Assembly (NCBI GenBank): GCA_009829735.1
Contig: CM020620.1
Coordinates: 20,868,020 to 20,932,019, forward strand
Direction of reading: 5' to 3'
Source: Pyropia yezoensis
Taxonomy: Eukaryota; Rhodophyta; Bangiophyceae; Bangiales; Bangiaceae
Length of the DNA: 64,000 nucleotides
This document shows positions 10,601 through 22,954 of the stretch, in pieces. Each line of letters opens with the position of its first letter. Within the stretch, counting starts at the first letter, position 1. The notes under the pieces were generated by a model. That model searched no databases. It was not told the DNA's origin and worked only from the letters and a program-made list of their open reading frames with translations. A program made the translations under genes and the position numbers.

Positions 10601-13289
10601 TCGTTGGGATCCGGCAAGGCTAGTAGCATCAGCATCAGCTTCCGAAGCAGGACCGACTCTAGGTGGCAACTGTGGCGGCTTCACCCCTCGCATCCTTGGT
10701 CGACCCCGCGTCGGTGGGATCACCGGCACTGGTTGCACCCACAGCTGTTGCGCCCCAGAAACGTTGTGCTCAGTCGTCGGGGGGTAGCCGCGCTGCGCAT
10801 GAGAAGGTGCAGAGGGCCCCAATGAATGAGCAGGGGGGGGACAATCGCCTCGTGTACCTGGGGAGTGGGACTGGTACACAGCGGTTCGCGACGGCGTCTG
10901 CGGATGCCGCGGCGACGGCAGAGGGTGCCGCGGAGACGGCAGTGGGTGCCGCGGTGACTGCAAAGAGTAGTCGCTATTGATGCCGGACCCATGACGCGGA
11001 ACTGTCGACGCGGTGGGGGGGACAGAGCTCCCCGACTCGGGTGGTAGACGAGGATGCACGAAGGGGACGGAAGAAGGTCCGGCGGACACCCGATGAATTG
11101 GAGGTGGCCCTGCGGACAGCCCCTCTTCATTGCTGGCTGCCTCCATTAGCCCCGCCGCCACAGCTGCGGCCGCGCGTGCCGCCGCTTCTCTCTCCGCAGT
11201 AGCCGCCAAGGTCGGTTGAGGTGGTGCTGGAGGCGGGCCCCGGTGACCATGGGCCTCCCAGTGGTTGGGGGCACGTCCAGCGCCACGAAGCTGACCGTCG
11301 TCACTCCCTCGAGGTGAGGCCCAGGGAGTCACTTCGGGCAATGGGCCAGACCGAGGACCCAGCGAAATTGGTTGGGTCAACCGCTGCTGGGGAGGTTGCC
11401 CGTCTGACGGTGAGGCCGGGTGCCACCGGGCTGCGCCCGCATCGGTCCCAGCCGGCGTCAGCGGAGTGATGGCCGCAATGCCAGGGCCACGACTCGAAAA
11501 ACCCTGAGCAGCGAAACCGCGTCCGGCACTTCCGTTGCCTCCCGGTGACAAAGCCGGCCGTGGCGGCAGAGGCGGGCCCTGCGCCCCAGGTAAGGTGTAC
11601 GCCACAGGACTGGTCTGCTGTCCCGTAGAATCTCCCCTCGGAGAGCCACCAACACTTGTAGCGACCGGCCGCAGAGCCAGCGGTGGGTGAATCGTACGGG
11701 CACGCGGCGGCACTGAGCCAGGCAGATGCGATCCGTGTCGTTGAGACATTAATGCTGGGGGCGGCACAGGCTCAGCGGCATAGCCTGTGGGAGGTGCCGA
11801 TGCAGCACCGCCGCCAAGGCCCCCAACATCACCGACCAAGCAGGCGTGTTCAAACGCCCTTGTGGCGACACCAAGGCGCTGCGCCTCCCGCGGGGAAGCA
11901 CGGTTGGTGTTGCTTGGTGCAGCAGCGTATGAGTCAGCGCGTGGCAGCGGCTGACGATGGCCTGCGCTCGCCGAAGCCCCTGAAGAGGATGAGGAAGAGT
12001 AAGATATCCTGCCGCTACCAGCGCCACCAGTGGCTCCTCCGTGTGCCCGGCTTGGTGTGATGCTCGTCGGTGGGAACTCGTCGCCGCTGCCGTTGCCCCT
12101 CACACCAGTTCCACCAGCCGGCCCCACCCCAGAGTGTGGCGTGAGCCCCCTTCGCGGATGAGAGGCGTAGACCCCACCGCCCAAGCCCGGTGGTGCCAGT
12201 CCGTGGGGCGAACGTGACGGTGGTGGCGGTGGAGGGGGGTTTTCCTGAACCGGCGGAGGCAGAACAATGGCGGCTGCCGCCGCCGCCGCGGCAACCGCCT
12301 GCATGTGACGCGAGTGAGGGTCAAGACCGCCACGGTGAACCGTTCTCGGCTCTGCATTCTGTCAGGTAGCGGTAGGCCCCGGAGTAAATGGATGAAAGAA
12401 CATCGTACGAGAAAAAAAGTCATGCGTTCGAAGAAAGGATCAGTCACATGCATGCGAGTACGGGACGTGTCGCGCGTTAGTCATTGACTGCTGCGCCATG
12501 CAAGTGCGACCCTCGGAGACGTGCGTTGCATGCCTTACGCGAATCCACAGAAGAGCAACAAAGCGCAGCTCAATGAGTCGCAGCGCCTGAGCGTACCTCC
12601 CCCAGGCCGCGAAGCTCAACGTCGCCTTCATAGGTAGCGAATCGCGTGAGCGTGCGGCTCGTCTCGTCAGAAGAGAACTCAAAGCAACGACCGCTGGCAT
12701 TGTTGAAGATGAGGACTGCAATGTCACAGTCGCACAAGATGGACAGCTCGCGCGCCTTTTTGAGCAGCCCGTTCTTGCGTTTCGTGAACGTCACCTGTGA
12801 GCCGTCCGGGAAGGAGGAGGGTCAAGGCGTTAGAGGAACAACACAAGAAGTGCAACACCACCAGTCCCCCAGTCAATGAGAACGAAAAAGCGCATCCAGG
12901 CAAGCGCGGCGAAGAACGGAGACAACCGGGAAACCCGGGGTCAAGAGTCCAAAGAGCCGCACCCGAGTGACAGAACCATAACCAGGTAGGCATTTGAAAA
13001 CGTTCGAGTTCGCGTCACACACAGTCCAAATCCAGTAAGCACATCGGCAACCCAAGACATGCACATGAATCGTGGGGAATCAGTAGGCTGTCCCACGCGT
13101 TGCATCGCCGCGAAGCCACAGCTACTAACAGCCAAAACGCCTAATGGCTGCCTCCCCGTCGCGCCCCACCCTGACTCCGCGCGTCAGCACGCCAATCGAG
13201 CAGCGACAACCTCGCACGTCCTCCACACCACTTACCGACCGGTTGCGCTCGTCAGGGATACGCTCTATCTTAATCTTCTTCCTGCCCAT
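7610..13289 (-). CDS. MEF2-type MADS-box protein with giant disordered C-terminus (three exons)
   Basis: The exons deduced are 13289-13236 (starts MGRKKIKIERIPDERNR), 12794-12597 (continues VTFTKRKNGLLKKAREL, SILCDCDIAVLIFNNASG) and 12358-7610. Introns of 441 and 238 nt have GTAAGT..ACAG and GTACGC..ACAG borders, and all joins are in phase 0, giving about 1,666 residues. Residues 1 to about 60 are a complete type II (MEF2-like) MADS domain, a dimeric DNA-binding fold recognising A/T-rich CArG-type sites in the nucleus. The roughly 20 residues after it (ending ELRGLGE) are only weakly MEF2-like. The remaining 1,580 residues are Pro/Ser/Gly/Ala-rich with no domain. They contain Ala runs, a short tandem of SPRHPLP units (encoded near 10.90-10.97 kb), and a basic Ser/Pro stretch around PRRPRSVSPGPG that could be phosphorylated or serve nuclear import. 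The splice joins are inferred by eye; the C-terminal exon could be split further, or extended past 7610. Confidence 0.8.
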
Positions 13290-15610
13290 GACGACGCTGC
13301 GTCGGCAGGCCAGCCCCCTCCACTGCTGCGCTGGTCAGCCGCCAGGCACCCCCCTACCGGACGACCGTGCAGTGTCCGGACTGCCGCCTGCGGCCCAGCA
13401 CACCTGGGCAAGGGGGCGGAACCATATGCGGGAGCCGAGTTGGTAGCTGCCAAATCGCCGCCGCGGAGTCGCTGTCGGGGAGGAGATAAGAAGAAAACGG
13501 GAGATGAAGGTGGGCACAAGGATGGGCGATGGACGGCAGGAGGGGGAAGGAAACGGCCAACCGTCCAGTTACCCACGGGAATGGAAGACAGGTGGGGCGC
13601 CGCGCCGACGATGCCGGGGGTTCGGCGGGGTCCGCTTCACCGCTGGCGCCCGACCCGGCGACACAGGCCACTCTTAATCCCACGACGGCAGCGGCGGCTG
13701 CAGAAACTGTTGCGGCAACGTTGACGTCCAAGTAAATATCTCCTGGGTTTGACCCGGACGGCGACAGTCACACGACGCGACAGACACGGAAAGAGGGAGG
13801 AGATGAGGCAATGACCAGCACTGAAAGAGGACAAGGAGCACACCAGTGCGCCAGCGCGCGTCAATTGCTAGCAACAGGCTGGTGCCGTTCTCTCTTAGCA
13901 TTCACAGGTCACCCGGTGAGCAGTGGAAAGGGGGCGCACGCCGCCGCCAAAGCGAGCAGCGCAACTACGGGCGGGAGCCTGCCAGCATAAGCCCCCGGTC
14001 CCCCGGCACCTGACCTAGCAGCCCCCCGGCGGGGCGAGTCGGAGTGCCACGTCTACTGCTAGCGTGTACGAGGGTGTGGTAAAGAGTATCACCGACGGGC
14101 ACGCGTCCGCTTCGTGCCGCGACGCACGGGCGGAGCGCGCGTGGTTGGCGTCCACGCGCACGTGCCCGACACGCAGGGAGGAGGTGGTGGCGGTGGTGGG
14201 AACCGGGGGAGGGGTTGAGTGCGACCGCGCCGCGCCACCACCAACGAGCTGCCGGCCCGGTGCGTTCGCTTGCGACAGTGCCAAGTGCTCCAAAGCCAAA
14301 GACTCGGAGGAGCGCGCGAACCGCGTGACTGCCCCACCGCGCGGCCGACGGCAGGGGGGCGGGCCGCAAGGTGGACGCGCCGGGGGGGGAATCAATGGCG
14401 GGAGAGGGGCGGGTGAAGCAAAAAATGGGACAGGTGCAGCAACGAACGACCGAGTGCGCGAGTGGGGGATGAGGGGGGGGGGAGGAGGGACGGGAAAGGG
14501 GGGGGAGCGGGGGGGAAGAAGCGGCCGACGGGCGAAGCGTTTGTCCCCGCGTGGACCAACCAGCGGGAGAACGGTGTGTCGGAGGGGCGGGAGGGGGGGC
14601 GACGCTCGCCTCGTCCGATGGACCACCAGCGCGGGTGGCGGGCTCGGGTCGCGGCGCACCACCGCCGTGCTGGCGGGTAGCAGCACCAGAGAGGGGGGTC
14701 ACGCGTACCAGATACCCCAGAGAGCGAGCCCCCAACCCCCATGGCTCCTTGCCCCCCTTGCCGCATCCCCCTCCATCATTGGGAGATGATCCTGGAGCGA
14801 GTCCCCCCCCGTACCCGCGTGTCTGAGCGCCGCCGCCGCTGTCGTCGCTGCCGCTGCTGCCGTCGCTGCCGCCGCTGCCGCCTCTCCCGTCGCTACCGTC
14901 GCTCCCGCCGCTGGCTTCTCCGCCGCGCGGCGCCCCCCCGCCGGGCAATGCGGTTGGTGGCACGGCCGGCCCGCCATGGCAGCGGCCTAGTGCAAAGGGG
15001 GCGGGGGAGGGGGGGGGTGTGGCGCCAACCGCGCCCCCCCCCTCTCCCCTGCCGCACCGAGCTCTTGCCGTTGGGCGCAGCGGCCGCCCCACCCCCGCTA
15101 GCAGGGAGCGGCCGCCGCCAACGCTGCCGCCCGTCCCCCCGCCTGGCCGCGCACGGCCGCACACGCCGAAGCCCGCCAGCACCCGCCCGCCAATCCACCC
15201 GCCTGCCCGAGTGCTCACCCGCCCCGCCGTCCGCCCGTCCGGCCGCTCGCCCCCCCAGCCGCCGGCCGGCCCGGAAGCCGGCCAGCCTTCCCGCCCGCCC
15301 GGCCGCCCAGCCGGCCGGCCGGCCGCACCAACCGTGCGAAGCGCGGCGGCGGGGGCGAGCGCACGCGCGATCGACGCGCCAAGTAGGGGGCGCGGGCGGG
15401 GGGGTCGGGGGAAGACTCGCGGCTGCGGCGAGCCGGGGAATGGCCGTGGACGGGCAAGCGAAGGACAAGGCCACGACGGATCTTTTTCGTCGTCCCATTG
15501 TCAATTGGCGCAATCGTCTGCTAACAAGTGAGACCCCTCGTGACCCCTCAGTTGGCCCCATCGGGATGAGCGCTGTGACCTCCCCCGGCCGCCAGCCCCC
15601 ACCCGCTGCG

Positions 15611-16499
15611 CAGTGATCCTTCAACCGGGATCCTCGACAAGCCTGTTTTTCTGCCGTTACGCTTGCCCGGGGCTTGTTCAACAGGCCCCGCCGGCTGAAA
15701 AGTCGGGTGAAATGACCTTGAATATTCGTCGCTAAGCCGACTTAAAGCAGGAGTAAGTGCGACAAAGTGCGGCTTGTTAAGCTAACGCGCCTTTAGTAGA
15801 TGGACAGGCAGTACAGATTAAGTGCCCAGAACATTAACCAGATGCACTCGTCTCCAAGACGACAGCGCGGCGAAGGACTCCACAGAGACGCGCTCCCCCA
15901 CACCATAGAATCCGCCTCGTGCAGCCGCGACCACTCACCTGTGTTGTGAGTGTTTGATTCACTGTAATGTTTCAAACAGTTGTTTCTGTCAATCCTCGCC
16001 GACTCCTTATTCGAAGGTATATGTTGGCGAGCGTGGGGCTTGACAAGTCTCATCAGACGCCAAATTGTGCTCTGCAGTCTCTACAACACCAGATCAGATG
16101 TCAGCCGGGCCGCCTTTTCCAGCGGTACTTCCCCTTAGCTCGGGCCGAACAGGCCTAACCGAGGCCTGCGACCGACATGCTGCCACGCCCCCCCCGAAGT
16201 GCTTGTACAATGCTTGACAAGTGTTGTTGGATGGTCCTAAAGTTTTAGCTTTAGATGACGGCAGAACACACTTTTTCTGACATCGTCTGGTACGCACCGT
16301 CGCTGCGCGTCTTGCCATACCATCATAATGGTGGGAAGGCGACATCTAGGGGCATTCAACAAGTCTCAAAGAAAAGGACAATAAAAAATCGGCCCGTATG
16401 GGGGAGTGGAGGGGGGTTCAGGGGGCCACTTGACAAGTCGCGGGCAAGCGTAACGGCAGAAAAACAGGCTTGTCGAGGATCCCAGTTTAAGGATCACTG
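15611..16499. mobile_element. Non-autonomous DNA transposon with about 69-bp terminal inverted repeats
   Basis: The sequence beginning CAGTGATCCTT at 15611 reappears as its reverse complement ending at 16499. The two ends match over roughly 69 bases (15611-15680 and 16430-16499), with only two or three mismatches in the first 60. The 889-bp interior has no transposase-like frame, so it would need a transposase supplied in trans. The flanks (CCGCTGCG on the left, CGCTGGGC on the right) resemble each other only with a one-base shift, so I cannot claim a target duplication or a superfamily. A CAGTG terminus is compatible with several TIR superfamilies. Confidence 0.72.
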
Positions 16500-17639
16500 C
16501 GCTGGGCGCTCCCCGACCGCAGCAGCCCAAACGCCAAGAGGAGGGAGGCCGTGCGACACCTGGGGACTTTTGGTGGAGCGAGTGCGCAGCGGGGGCCTCG
16601 TGACACTGCCATGAATGGTTTCCTTCACCATGATGGGGCGTTGCCGTCATGATGGGGGCACGACCGACCACCCGCACGACCGCCGCTAGGACCTCGGTGG
16701 GAGCGCCTGGACCCTGCTGTGGGCCCTTCTCGAGGGGGAAGAGAAGAAACTAGGCTGGGTCCAGTCGTCCCAGCCTGGCTCACCCCCACAGTCGGTCACA
16801 AGGATATTTTGGCGAAAAGGGGGGAACATGGGACGGAGAGGCTGCCCACCTATGTATTTGATATCGATACCCACCGCCATCAAGCTCATCTTGCCCCCTT
16901 TTCCCGTCTGCCGTTTGCTCGCGCGGGGCCGGCCTCGGCAGCGCCGTTGGGGATCCCCCTTTGGCACGCGGTCGTGAGCCGCGGCGGCGACTGCAGCACC
17001 GTTCCGCTCACGCCGAAGAAGGAACCGTAGATAGGCCAGACAGCAGGGGGGGGCAGTGCTGAGAGCAGGCGGGGCAGGCAACGAGACGGGGCTTCCCCAG
17101 CGGGGAAGCAAACCCCTCTCAGGTCCCGCCTCGACCCTCCCCCCACCTCCGCACGTCCGACCCCGCTGACGGATGGACACGGGGGGGACACTGCCAGCGG
17201 GGCCTTCGTCAATGATCAACCCTGCGGCGCGTACGGCACACAACCGATGGAAAAAAGAAAAATATCTCAGAGGCCTTGCGCAACGGCCTCTGTTGGCAGA
17301 TGTGTACTGGGCGAGTAGCAAATGAAAGACACATCACACCATAAACGCTTCGTAAATAAGAGACGTGGGCCACCTCGCCAACGCGCATCTGCGGCTCCCG
17401 CTGCGGCGCGGAGACAGTAGGCAGAGCGCGTAGAGGACGCTGTGGATTTGGCGCGGGGTCGACACGCGGCGAGTTGACTCCTCCGTCCCGAGGCGAGTCG
17501 GATGTTTCCCCGGAGGAGACCGATACTCGACTCCTCGGCGAGTGGGACGTGCCTCCGTGAGCCTCGAGAGGACGTCCAAGCCCCCTACTTACCACCCGAG
17601 GGCGTGGCGGTGGGGCCCTTCGAGCATTTCTATCGGTGT

Positions 17640-17770
17640 GACCCAAAACCCATACTACGTATATGGGTTCTTAGCACAGAGCATGCCTATCAGTGCACCA
17701 AAACCCATATAGAATAGCTCTGAGCTATCTGCTGAGCCAAATATAGATATGTAGCTCAGAGGGTAGCTCA
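17640..17770. repeat. Cluster of short palindromes and AGCTCTGAGCT-type repeats
   Basis: ACCCATACTACGTATATGGGT is a near-perfect palindrome. It is followed by another ACCCATAT copy and several interleaved copies of the self-complementary AGCTCTGAGCT/AGCTCAGAG motif. This is locally AT-rich sequence in a GC-rich genome. No function can be assigned. Confidence 0.45.
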
Positions 17771-18720
17771 GAGCTATCCTGCCTCGAGGAATAGCCAAGC
17801 CAATCCCGTGCCTCCATCTGAGAAAAGAGCGATAGTGGCACGACTTCCCTTCGGAACTGAAAGACGATAGTCACAGTTGTGCAGTAGCCCACGGCAACTC
17901 TGGCCACTGCATGCTGCATGCAGCGCCCGACAATCCGGTGTCTTCGTCACGTTCTGGCACCGCTCCGGGGTCTCCATCACGTTCTGACACCGGTACAATC
18001 GTCCTGCTGCGACGCGCGTGCAACCATCTCCTTCTCCACTGCGTTTCCCAAGGCATCCTCCACGATCAGTCCAAATCCCTCTGATCCTGCTCCCACACCT
18101 GGCGAGATGGTTTCATCAGTGTCGCCCGCGTCGGGCGCTGCCACACCGCGGGGCCTCCCTTTTTACGCCAGACGAGCGCGTTGCACCGCGATTCTTATAG
18201 CTGGCCGACCCTACTTGTCTCCTACGCCACAACGAAGGATCCGGGGCAAGCACACTCCCGCCGGCAGAAGTGGCCGCCATACACGCGTGCACAACGGCCT
18301 GCTCCTCGTCATCATCAGTTAGATGGCAATAACCAGCCAAAAAAAAGTGGATCGCAATGCCCGCCAGTCTGGGAAGGTCGGAGAGTGGCTCAGCACCAAT
18401 GATCACGCTCAGACCTACAGCTAAAAAAAGTAGCTGGATGGGTTTGGGTCTTAGGTCCACCGATAGACATACTCTTACGATTGGAACACACAACACGGCG
18501 GAACACAGTCGCCGTGACTCATCGACAGGGCAGTATGTACCGGCTGGTGCATTCTCTTCAAGTGGATCGCGGAAAGTGGGTTGGGTCGCACTTCCCTCAG
18601 ACGAATGTGCGTGATTTTACTGTAAGCACCCTCTTCCGCCGTTCATGTCGGGCTCGGAGCTTGTAGGCTCTCGTTTGCGGTGACCTTCCGCACACCGTGT
18701 GCTTCGATGTGTGACAAGTC

Positions 18721-18785
18721 GCTCTCAGAGACAACTGTCAGAGACAACTCCCAGAGATGACTCTCAGAGACAACTCTGAGAGATA
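18721..18785. repeat. Minisatellite of about 15 bp
   Basis: Four to five imperfect copies of a unit close to CTCAGAGACAACT lie head to tail. Variation between copies (CTGTCAGAGACAA, CTCCCAGAGATGA, CTCTCAGAGACAA) indicates an older array. Confidence 0.6.
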
Positions 18786-19860
18786 GGATAGATAACAGAT
18801 GGCTCTCGACAACTCTCAACTGGCATCTCGTCCTCGGACACTATCTCTTCGCCACCCGAGCGGTCCGTCGATCCTGCCAGAGGCGACGCCGTGCTTGCCG
18901 TCAAGGCCCCAGCCTTCCCCTGCGGTGCCATCTTCGGCTCCGTGGGTGCTATTGCCGTTGGCTGTGCGGGTGAGGTGGCCCGACGCGTCGCCGTTGTCTC
19001 GCCCCGATGGCGTTTCTTCCCACCGTCGCGGCGAGGCTGCCACCCGCCCGCGTGAACGTTGATCAGCATCAAGCGCAAGTCACGTTTTTTTTTTTTTTTG
19101 CGAGTGACTAGATATCTATATCAGAATACTGGGAAGTAAAACAAAAGTGTTAATATTAATTCTCTATGTATGTTCCCACTCGGCGGACCTGAAGCGACAA
19201 GAGATGGCACGCCCAGGGGAGCCACGTCCACCGGCCGCCGCCGGAGAGACCATTGCTATCTATGTGTACTACCTCGCCCAGCAGACCACCACAGGCTCCG
19301 CCGCTTGCTGGGTTAGACTCTCTGTGAGCGACCCGAACGATGGTGGGTGCCCCATTCGCGCTGTCCAGGCCGGAGGTGAGCCCCGGGGGACAGGGGGGGG
19401 GGGCGCCACCCCACTGCTGGGGACCCCTGGAGCGGTCGGCGGGGAGGGCGTCCTGAAGGGGAGGGGTAGCTCACCGTTCGTGGCGTTCCACTCAGCTAAA
19501 TAGTCGTGCGTCTGCTTGTGCGGAAGCCAGGCGCACGCCTACCGCCGACGAGTGCAACGAGCGACCTCCCAGGTTTAACAGTCACGAGCCCTTCTTGCTT
19601 CAATGAACGTGTACACCTCCTTCAGCGTCTTTCCCCTCCCTGAACGTGCCGAGACTGGCGGCCCCTGCGAGTGAGGGTGTCCAAGAGCATGGAGCAGTGT
19701 CCAGAAGGCAGCGGTGCCCATGGGAGGACAACGGCGCCAAAGAGGGAGCACTGGTACCAAAAAGAAGGGTAGGCTGTCGGTAGAGTTCTCCAAAGATGTC
19801 GCACTGCCAAGAACGGGGAGCGTCTCCCATTGCGTCGGCAGTGCCCTCCGGCCGCATCTT

Positions 19861-19910
19861 CCTCTATTTACTAAATTACCTGCCTCTATTTACTAAATTA
19901 CCTGCCTATT
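19861..19910. repeat. Perfect 22-bp tandem duplication
   Basis: Two identical consecutive 22-bp copies (19861-19882 and 19883-19904), each containing CTATTTACTAAATTACCTG, are followed by a partial third copy. The identity implies a recent slippage event. Confidence 0.75.
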
Positions 19911-21213
19911 TTCGTGCTAACTTCGCAGTATTAGCTATTACTAGATACCTATCTACATACATCCCGCCTGAACGGGCCACTGGGGGAGGTCTACCATGTC
20001 ACCCTATCCAATGTTTTGATATTTAATGTTTTTAAGCTGATTTTTAGTTCTTAACTGAGTCGAGCTTAACGTCTTAGTAGGCCCTGCTGGCGAAGTCTGT
20101 GCGATGGCAGCATGCGCACCAACAAGGAAAACGGCCAAGACTATGGCTGCCCAGAACGAGCGTTCAGCACAGTGCAAGGTGCGAGGTGTCAGTGCAGGTG
20201 CTGGCCGCCACCTTCTCCTGCCTCTTTGACCGCCTGCTCCGCGTCTACAGCGGCCCACCTTCGGGGTTCGTGGCTGCTGGGCCGAAATCCCTCTTCCGCT
20301 GTGCCGCATGCCAGCCACGTTGGCCGTCGGGGTGTCCATCCGTGGCTGGCTGCCCAGTGGCGTGCCCTCGTGCGCAGTTCCCCCCCCCCGCCCTGTGGCC
20401 CTTCAAGACTCCACAGACGAGAGACTGGTCATGCGCACAGCAGCAATAACCCTTCCGTGTATACCTACCTTTGTACGGGCAAGCAGGACGACAAAGGGGA
20501 GGGGCGACGTGGGTCACCGCCCCCCTGCTTCCGCCGCTCAGTTGCTTCACTCGTGAGGTTGTACGCACGCCGGTGGCAACTACCGCGACGTCGCTATAGC
20601 CGAGATATCGGCCAACGCCCCATGTGGTCTTGTGGCGTCAGACGTCCCCGCGCTCCCGCTCGGTGCCAGCGCCCCACCGCATGGGCACTGCACTCACAGG
20701 TACTGCCACTGGTGGTGCACCCCAAGCGGAGCTTTCCCGCAGGACCCGTGCACGGACGGCGGCCATGTTCCGCTGGGCCGGCAGCTCTGTCTGCCGGCGG
20801 TCCCTGTGCCTGGACAGGATTGCACGCGACGGGTCCCCGCTGAACGCTGGGGGGCGCGCGGCCCCGCACAGCATTGGCGGGCATCAGGCTGCCGAGCGGA
20901 GGCAGGGTGAAGCCAAGCGCCGCGGCGAGCGCCCAGGTGCCGCGCGTGATGGCCAGACAGGCCGCTGGGGGGGGGGAAATGGCCGGTACTACCGCCAGGG
21001 GGACGCTGTGGAGGTGGCTGCGGGCCCTGTGTAACCGACGCCGCTGGCAGAGCGCGTGCCACTCTGACGATAGGAATCAAGCAGCAGCATGATCGCCCGA
21101 AAGAGCACCTAAGCGCCACAAAAAGCAACAAAAAGAAGAGCAAAAGCCTCACCTCACCCTCCACTTCCACCATATGTCTCCACTGCCGACCTCCACCTCT
21201 ACTGCAGGCCACC

Positions 21214-22954
21214 CTATTCCCAGCTGAACTTGGCGTACTTGTCCTGCAGCGCCGGGAACTGCGCCCGCAGGTTGACCATATCCTTTTGCAGTGCCGGGGG
21301 CACCAGCGTCCCCCCATTCTGACTCCGCTCCGTCCAGGCCCGGTGCTCGGGCTCGCCCGCCGTCATGATCTCCCCGTCGCCCTTGGGGTTCTTCTCCGAC
21401 GCACGGAGCTCGCGGAGGAGCCCACCGACGCGGGACTCAAAGGTGGACACCTCGGTGAAACGCGCCACGTCCACGGCGATGAACCAGTGGCCCAGCGGCA
21501 TGGGGGCCGGCTTGCCCGTCGCCTGGTCCACCCCCGTCAGCTCGGGGGAGGTCGGGTTGCCCTGCAGCGCCGTCGACAGGATCTCACACACCGTCGCGTA
21601 GCCGGTGCCCTTGTGCGCGCCCGTGTCCATGGACACACCGCCCAGCGGGGCCAGCGCACAGTTGCGGGTGGTCAGGTCCTTGAGGATCCCATCCGTGTCC
21701 GTCCGCACCACCCCCTGCTTGTCAATGACCTGGCCGGCGGGGGTGGGCATGCCCTCCCGGGCGTACCGCTCAATCTTGCCCCGCTGGTTGATCGACGTTG
21801 CACAGTCAAGGACGTACGGGAAGGGGTCGTCCGAGCCGCACCCAAACGTGATAGGGTTGGTGCCAAGCATTGGCTGCACGCCGCCCAAAGGCGCGATCGA
21901 CGGCCGCGCGTTGGTGCCGGTGAAGCCAATGCAGCCCTTGGCCACCGCCATCAGCGGATAGTAGCCGGCCATGCCATAGTGGGTGCTGTTGCGGACAACC
22001 ACCATGGCCACGCCCACCTCCTTAGCCTTGGCAATGCACATGTCCATCGCGCGCGGACCAATGACCAGGCCGAGGCCCATGTGACCGTCAATCACGGCGG
22101 TAGAGGGGGTCTCCTTGACCACCTCAAACGGTGCTGTTGGCTTCATGATGCCCGCCTTGAGACGCTGGCAGTAAATGGGGTTGAGGCGGCCAATGCCGTG
22201 GGAGTCAATCCCGCGCTTGTCCGACTCGATGAGCACCTGCCGAAGGGAAAAAAGCAGGAGTACATCAAAATCCACAGACGACGAGTGGGATACAAACCAA
22301 AGAGCAAGCAGCATGGGTCCAGAGGGCAACAGACAGTGCGATGGACCGTCAGCCACTGCTTGCCCGGATCGAGAACCCTGAGCCGTGGAGAGGTGACCCG
22401 TGCAGCACATACGCGCGGGGGTCAATCCACCTACGAGCGAGGCCAAAGACAGACAGCTTGCCCGCTGGTTGACAAGAGCAATACAGCCCCCCATCTCCCT
22501 CACGCCCGTCCCCACCCCCTCCCTTCCCCCATCCAGACGGCCGCCGCCGCAAAGCGGACCTCCGCCGACGCACCTTGGCAGCCGTCACAGCCTCCTCGTC
22601 CGGCACCCCATACTGCACAAACACGTCCTTCATAAAGCCTTCGAGGAAATCAAAGTCCACCCGAGCGTACGCCACCGCCGGGGCGGCGGCCTTGGCCTCC
22701 GCCGCCGGCTTGGCGGCCGCCGCCGCTTCCACCCCGTACACGGCCGACCCCACCGCCACCACCGCATCATCGGCAGGCCCACCTGCGGCCGCCCAGCGGG
22801 CCATCAGGCCCGCGTACTCCTCCTTGGCCGCCGCCGTCGGCGCGCCGCCGCGGGCCAGGATCGCGGCCGCCGCCGCGCGGAGCGACGCGAGCGCGTCTTC
22901 GCCAGCGGCCGCCATCGCGGCCACGGCAGGGGCAGCGGCGGTTGCCGTCGCCAT
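21214..22954 (-). CDS. Ldh2-family NAD(P)-dependent malate/lactate dehydrogenase-like protein (two exons)
   Basis: Exon 1 is 22954-22574 and exon 2 is 22236-21214. The 337-nt intron has borders AAG|GTGCGT and GGCAG|GTGCTC in phase 0, giving about 467 residues. The join rebuilds a continuous stretch, AVTAAK then VLIESDKRGIDSHG, that is diagnostic of the malate/L-lactate/ureidoglycolate dehydrogenase family (PF02615). Other family motifs are Ser139-His140-Gly141, His213 in NSTHYGMAGYY, GTNPI (252-256) and LDCATS (269-274). Members reduce 2-oxoacids to 2-hydroxyacids with NAD(P)H; the substrate cannot be told from sequence. The family fold begins near residue 97 (VDFDFLEGFMKDV). The preceding Ala-rich 97 residues are an unusual extension that does not look like a classical transit peptide. 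Start chosen at the ATG in GCCATGGCG; the frame stays open upstream, but with 5'-UTR-like composition. Confidence 0.85.

Larger units (their letters stand above)
13290..21213. other. Gene-poor region with repeats
   Basis: About 7.9 kb with no gene I can support. The long minus-strand frame around 13965-15218 and its partners are GC-driven shadows. Contents listed separately: a TIR element (15611-16499), short tandem repeats (17.6, 18.7 and 19.86 kb) and a T15 run at 19085-19099. Between about 20.0 and 21.05 kb the minus strand has two hydrophobic, signal-like segments with nearby splice-like sites (one around FWAAIVLAVFLVGAHAAIAQ, one around WALAAALGFTLPPLGSLMPANA), but no start codon or complete frame, so I do not call a gene. 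The first few hundred bases hold the MADS promoter; no TATA box is evident. Confidence 0.45.

Noticed and set aside
13965-15218. 417-codon minus-strand open frame and its plus-strand partners
   Set aside because: Composition is Gly/Pro/Ser/Arg in all frames, both strands are open over the same bases, and no domain or splice context is present. This is expected from very high GC alone.
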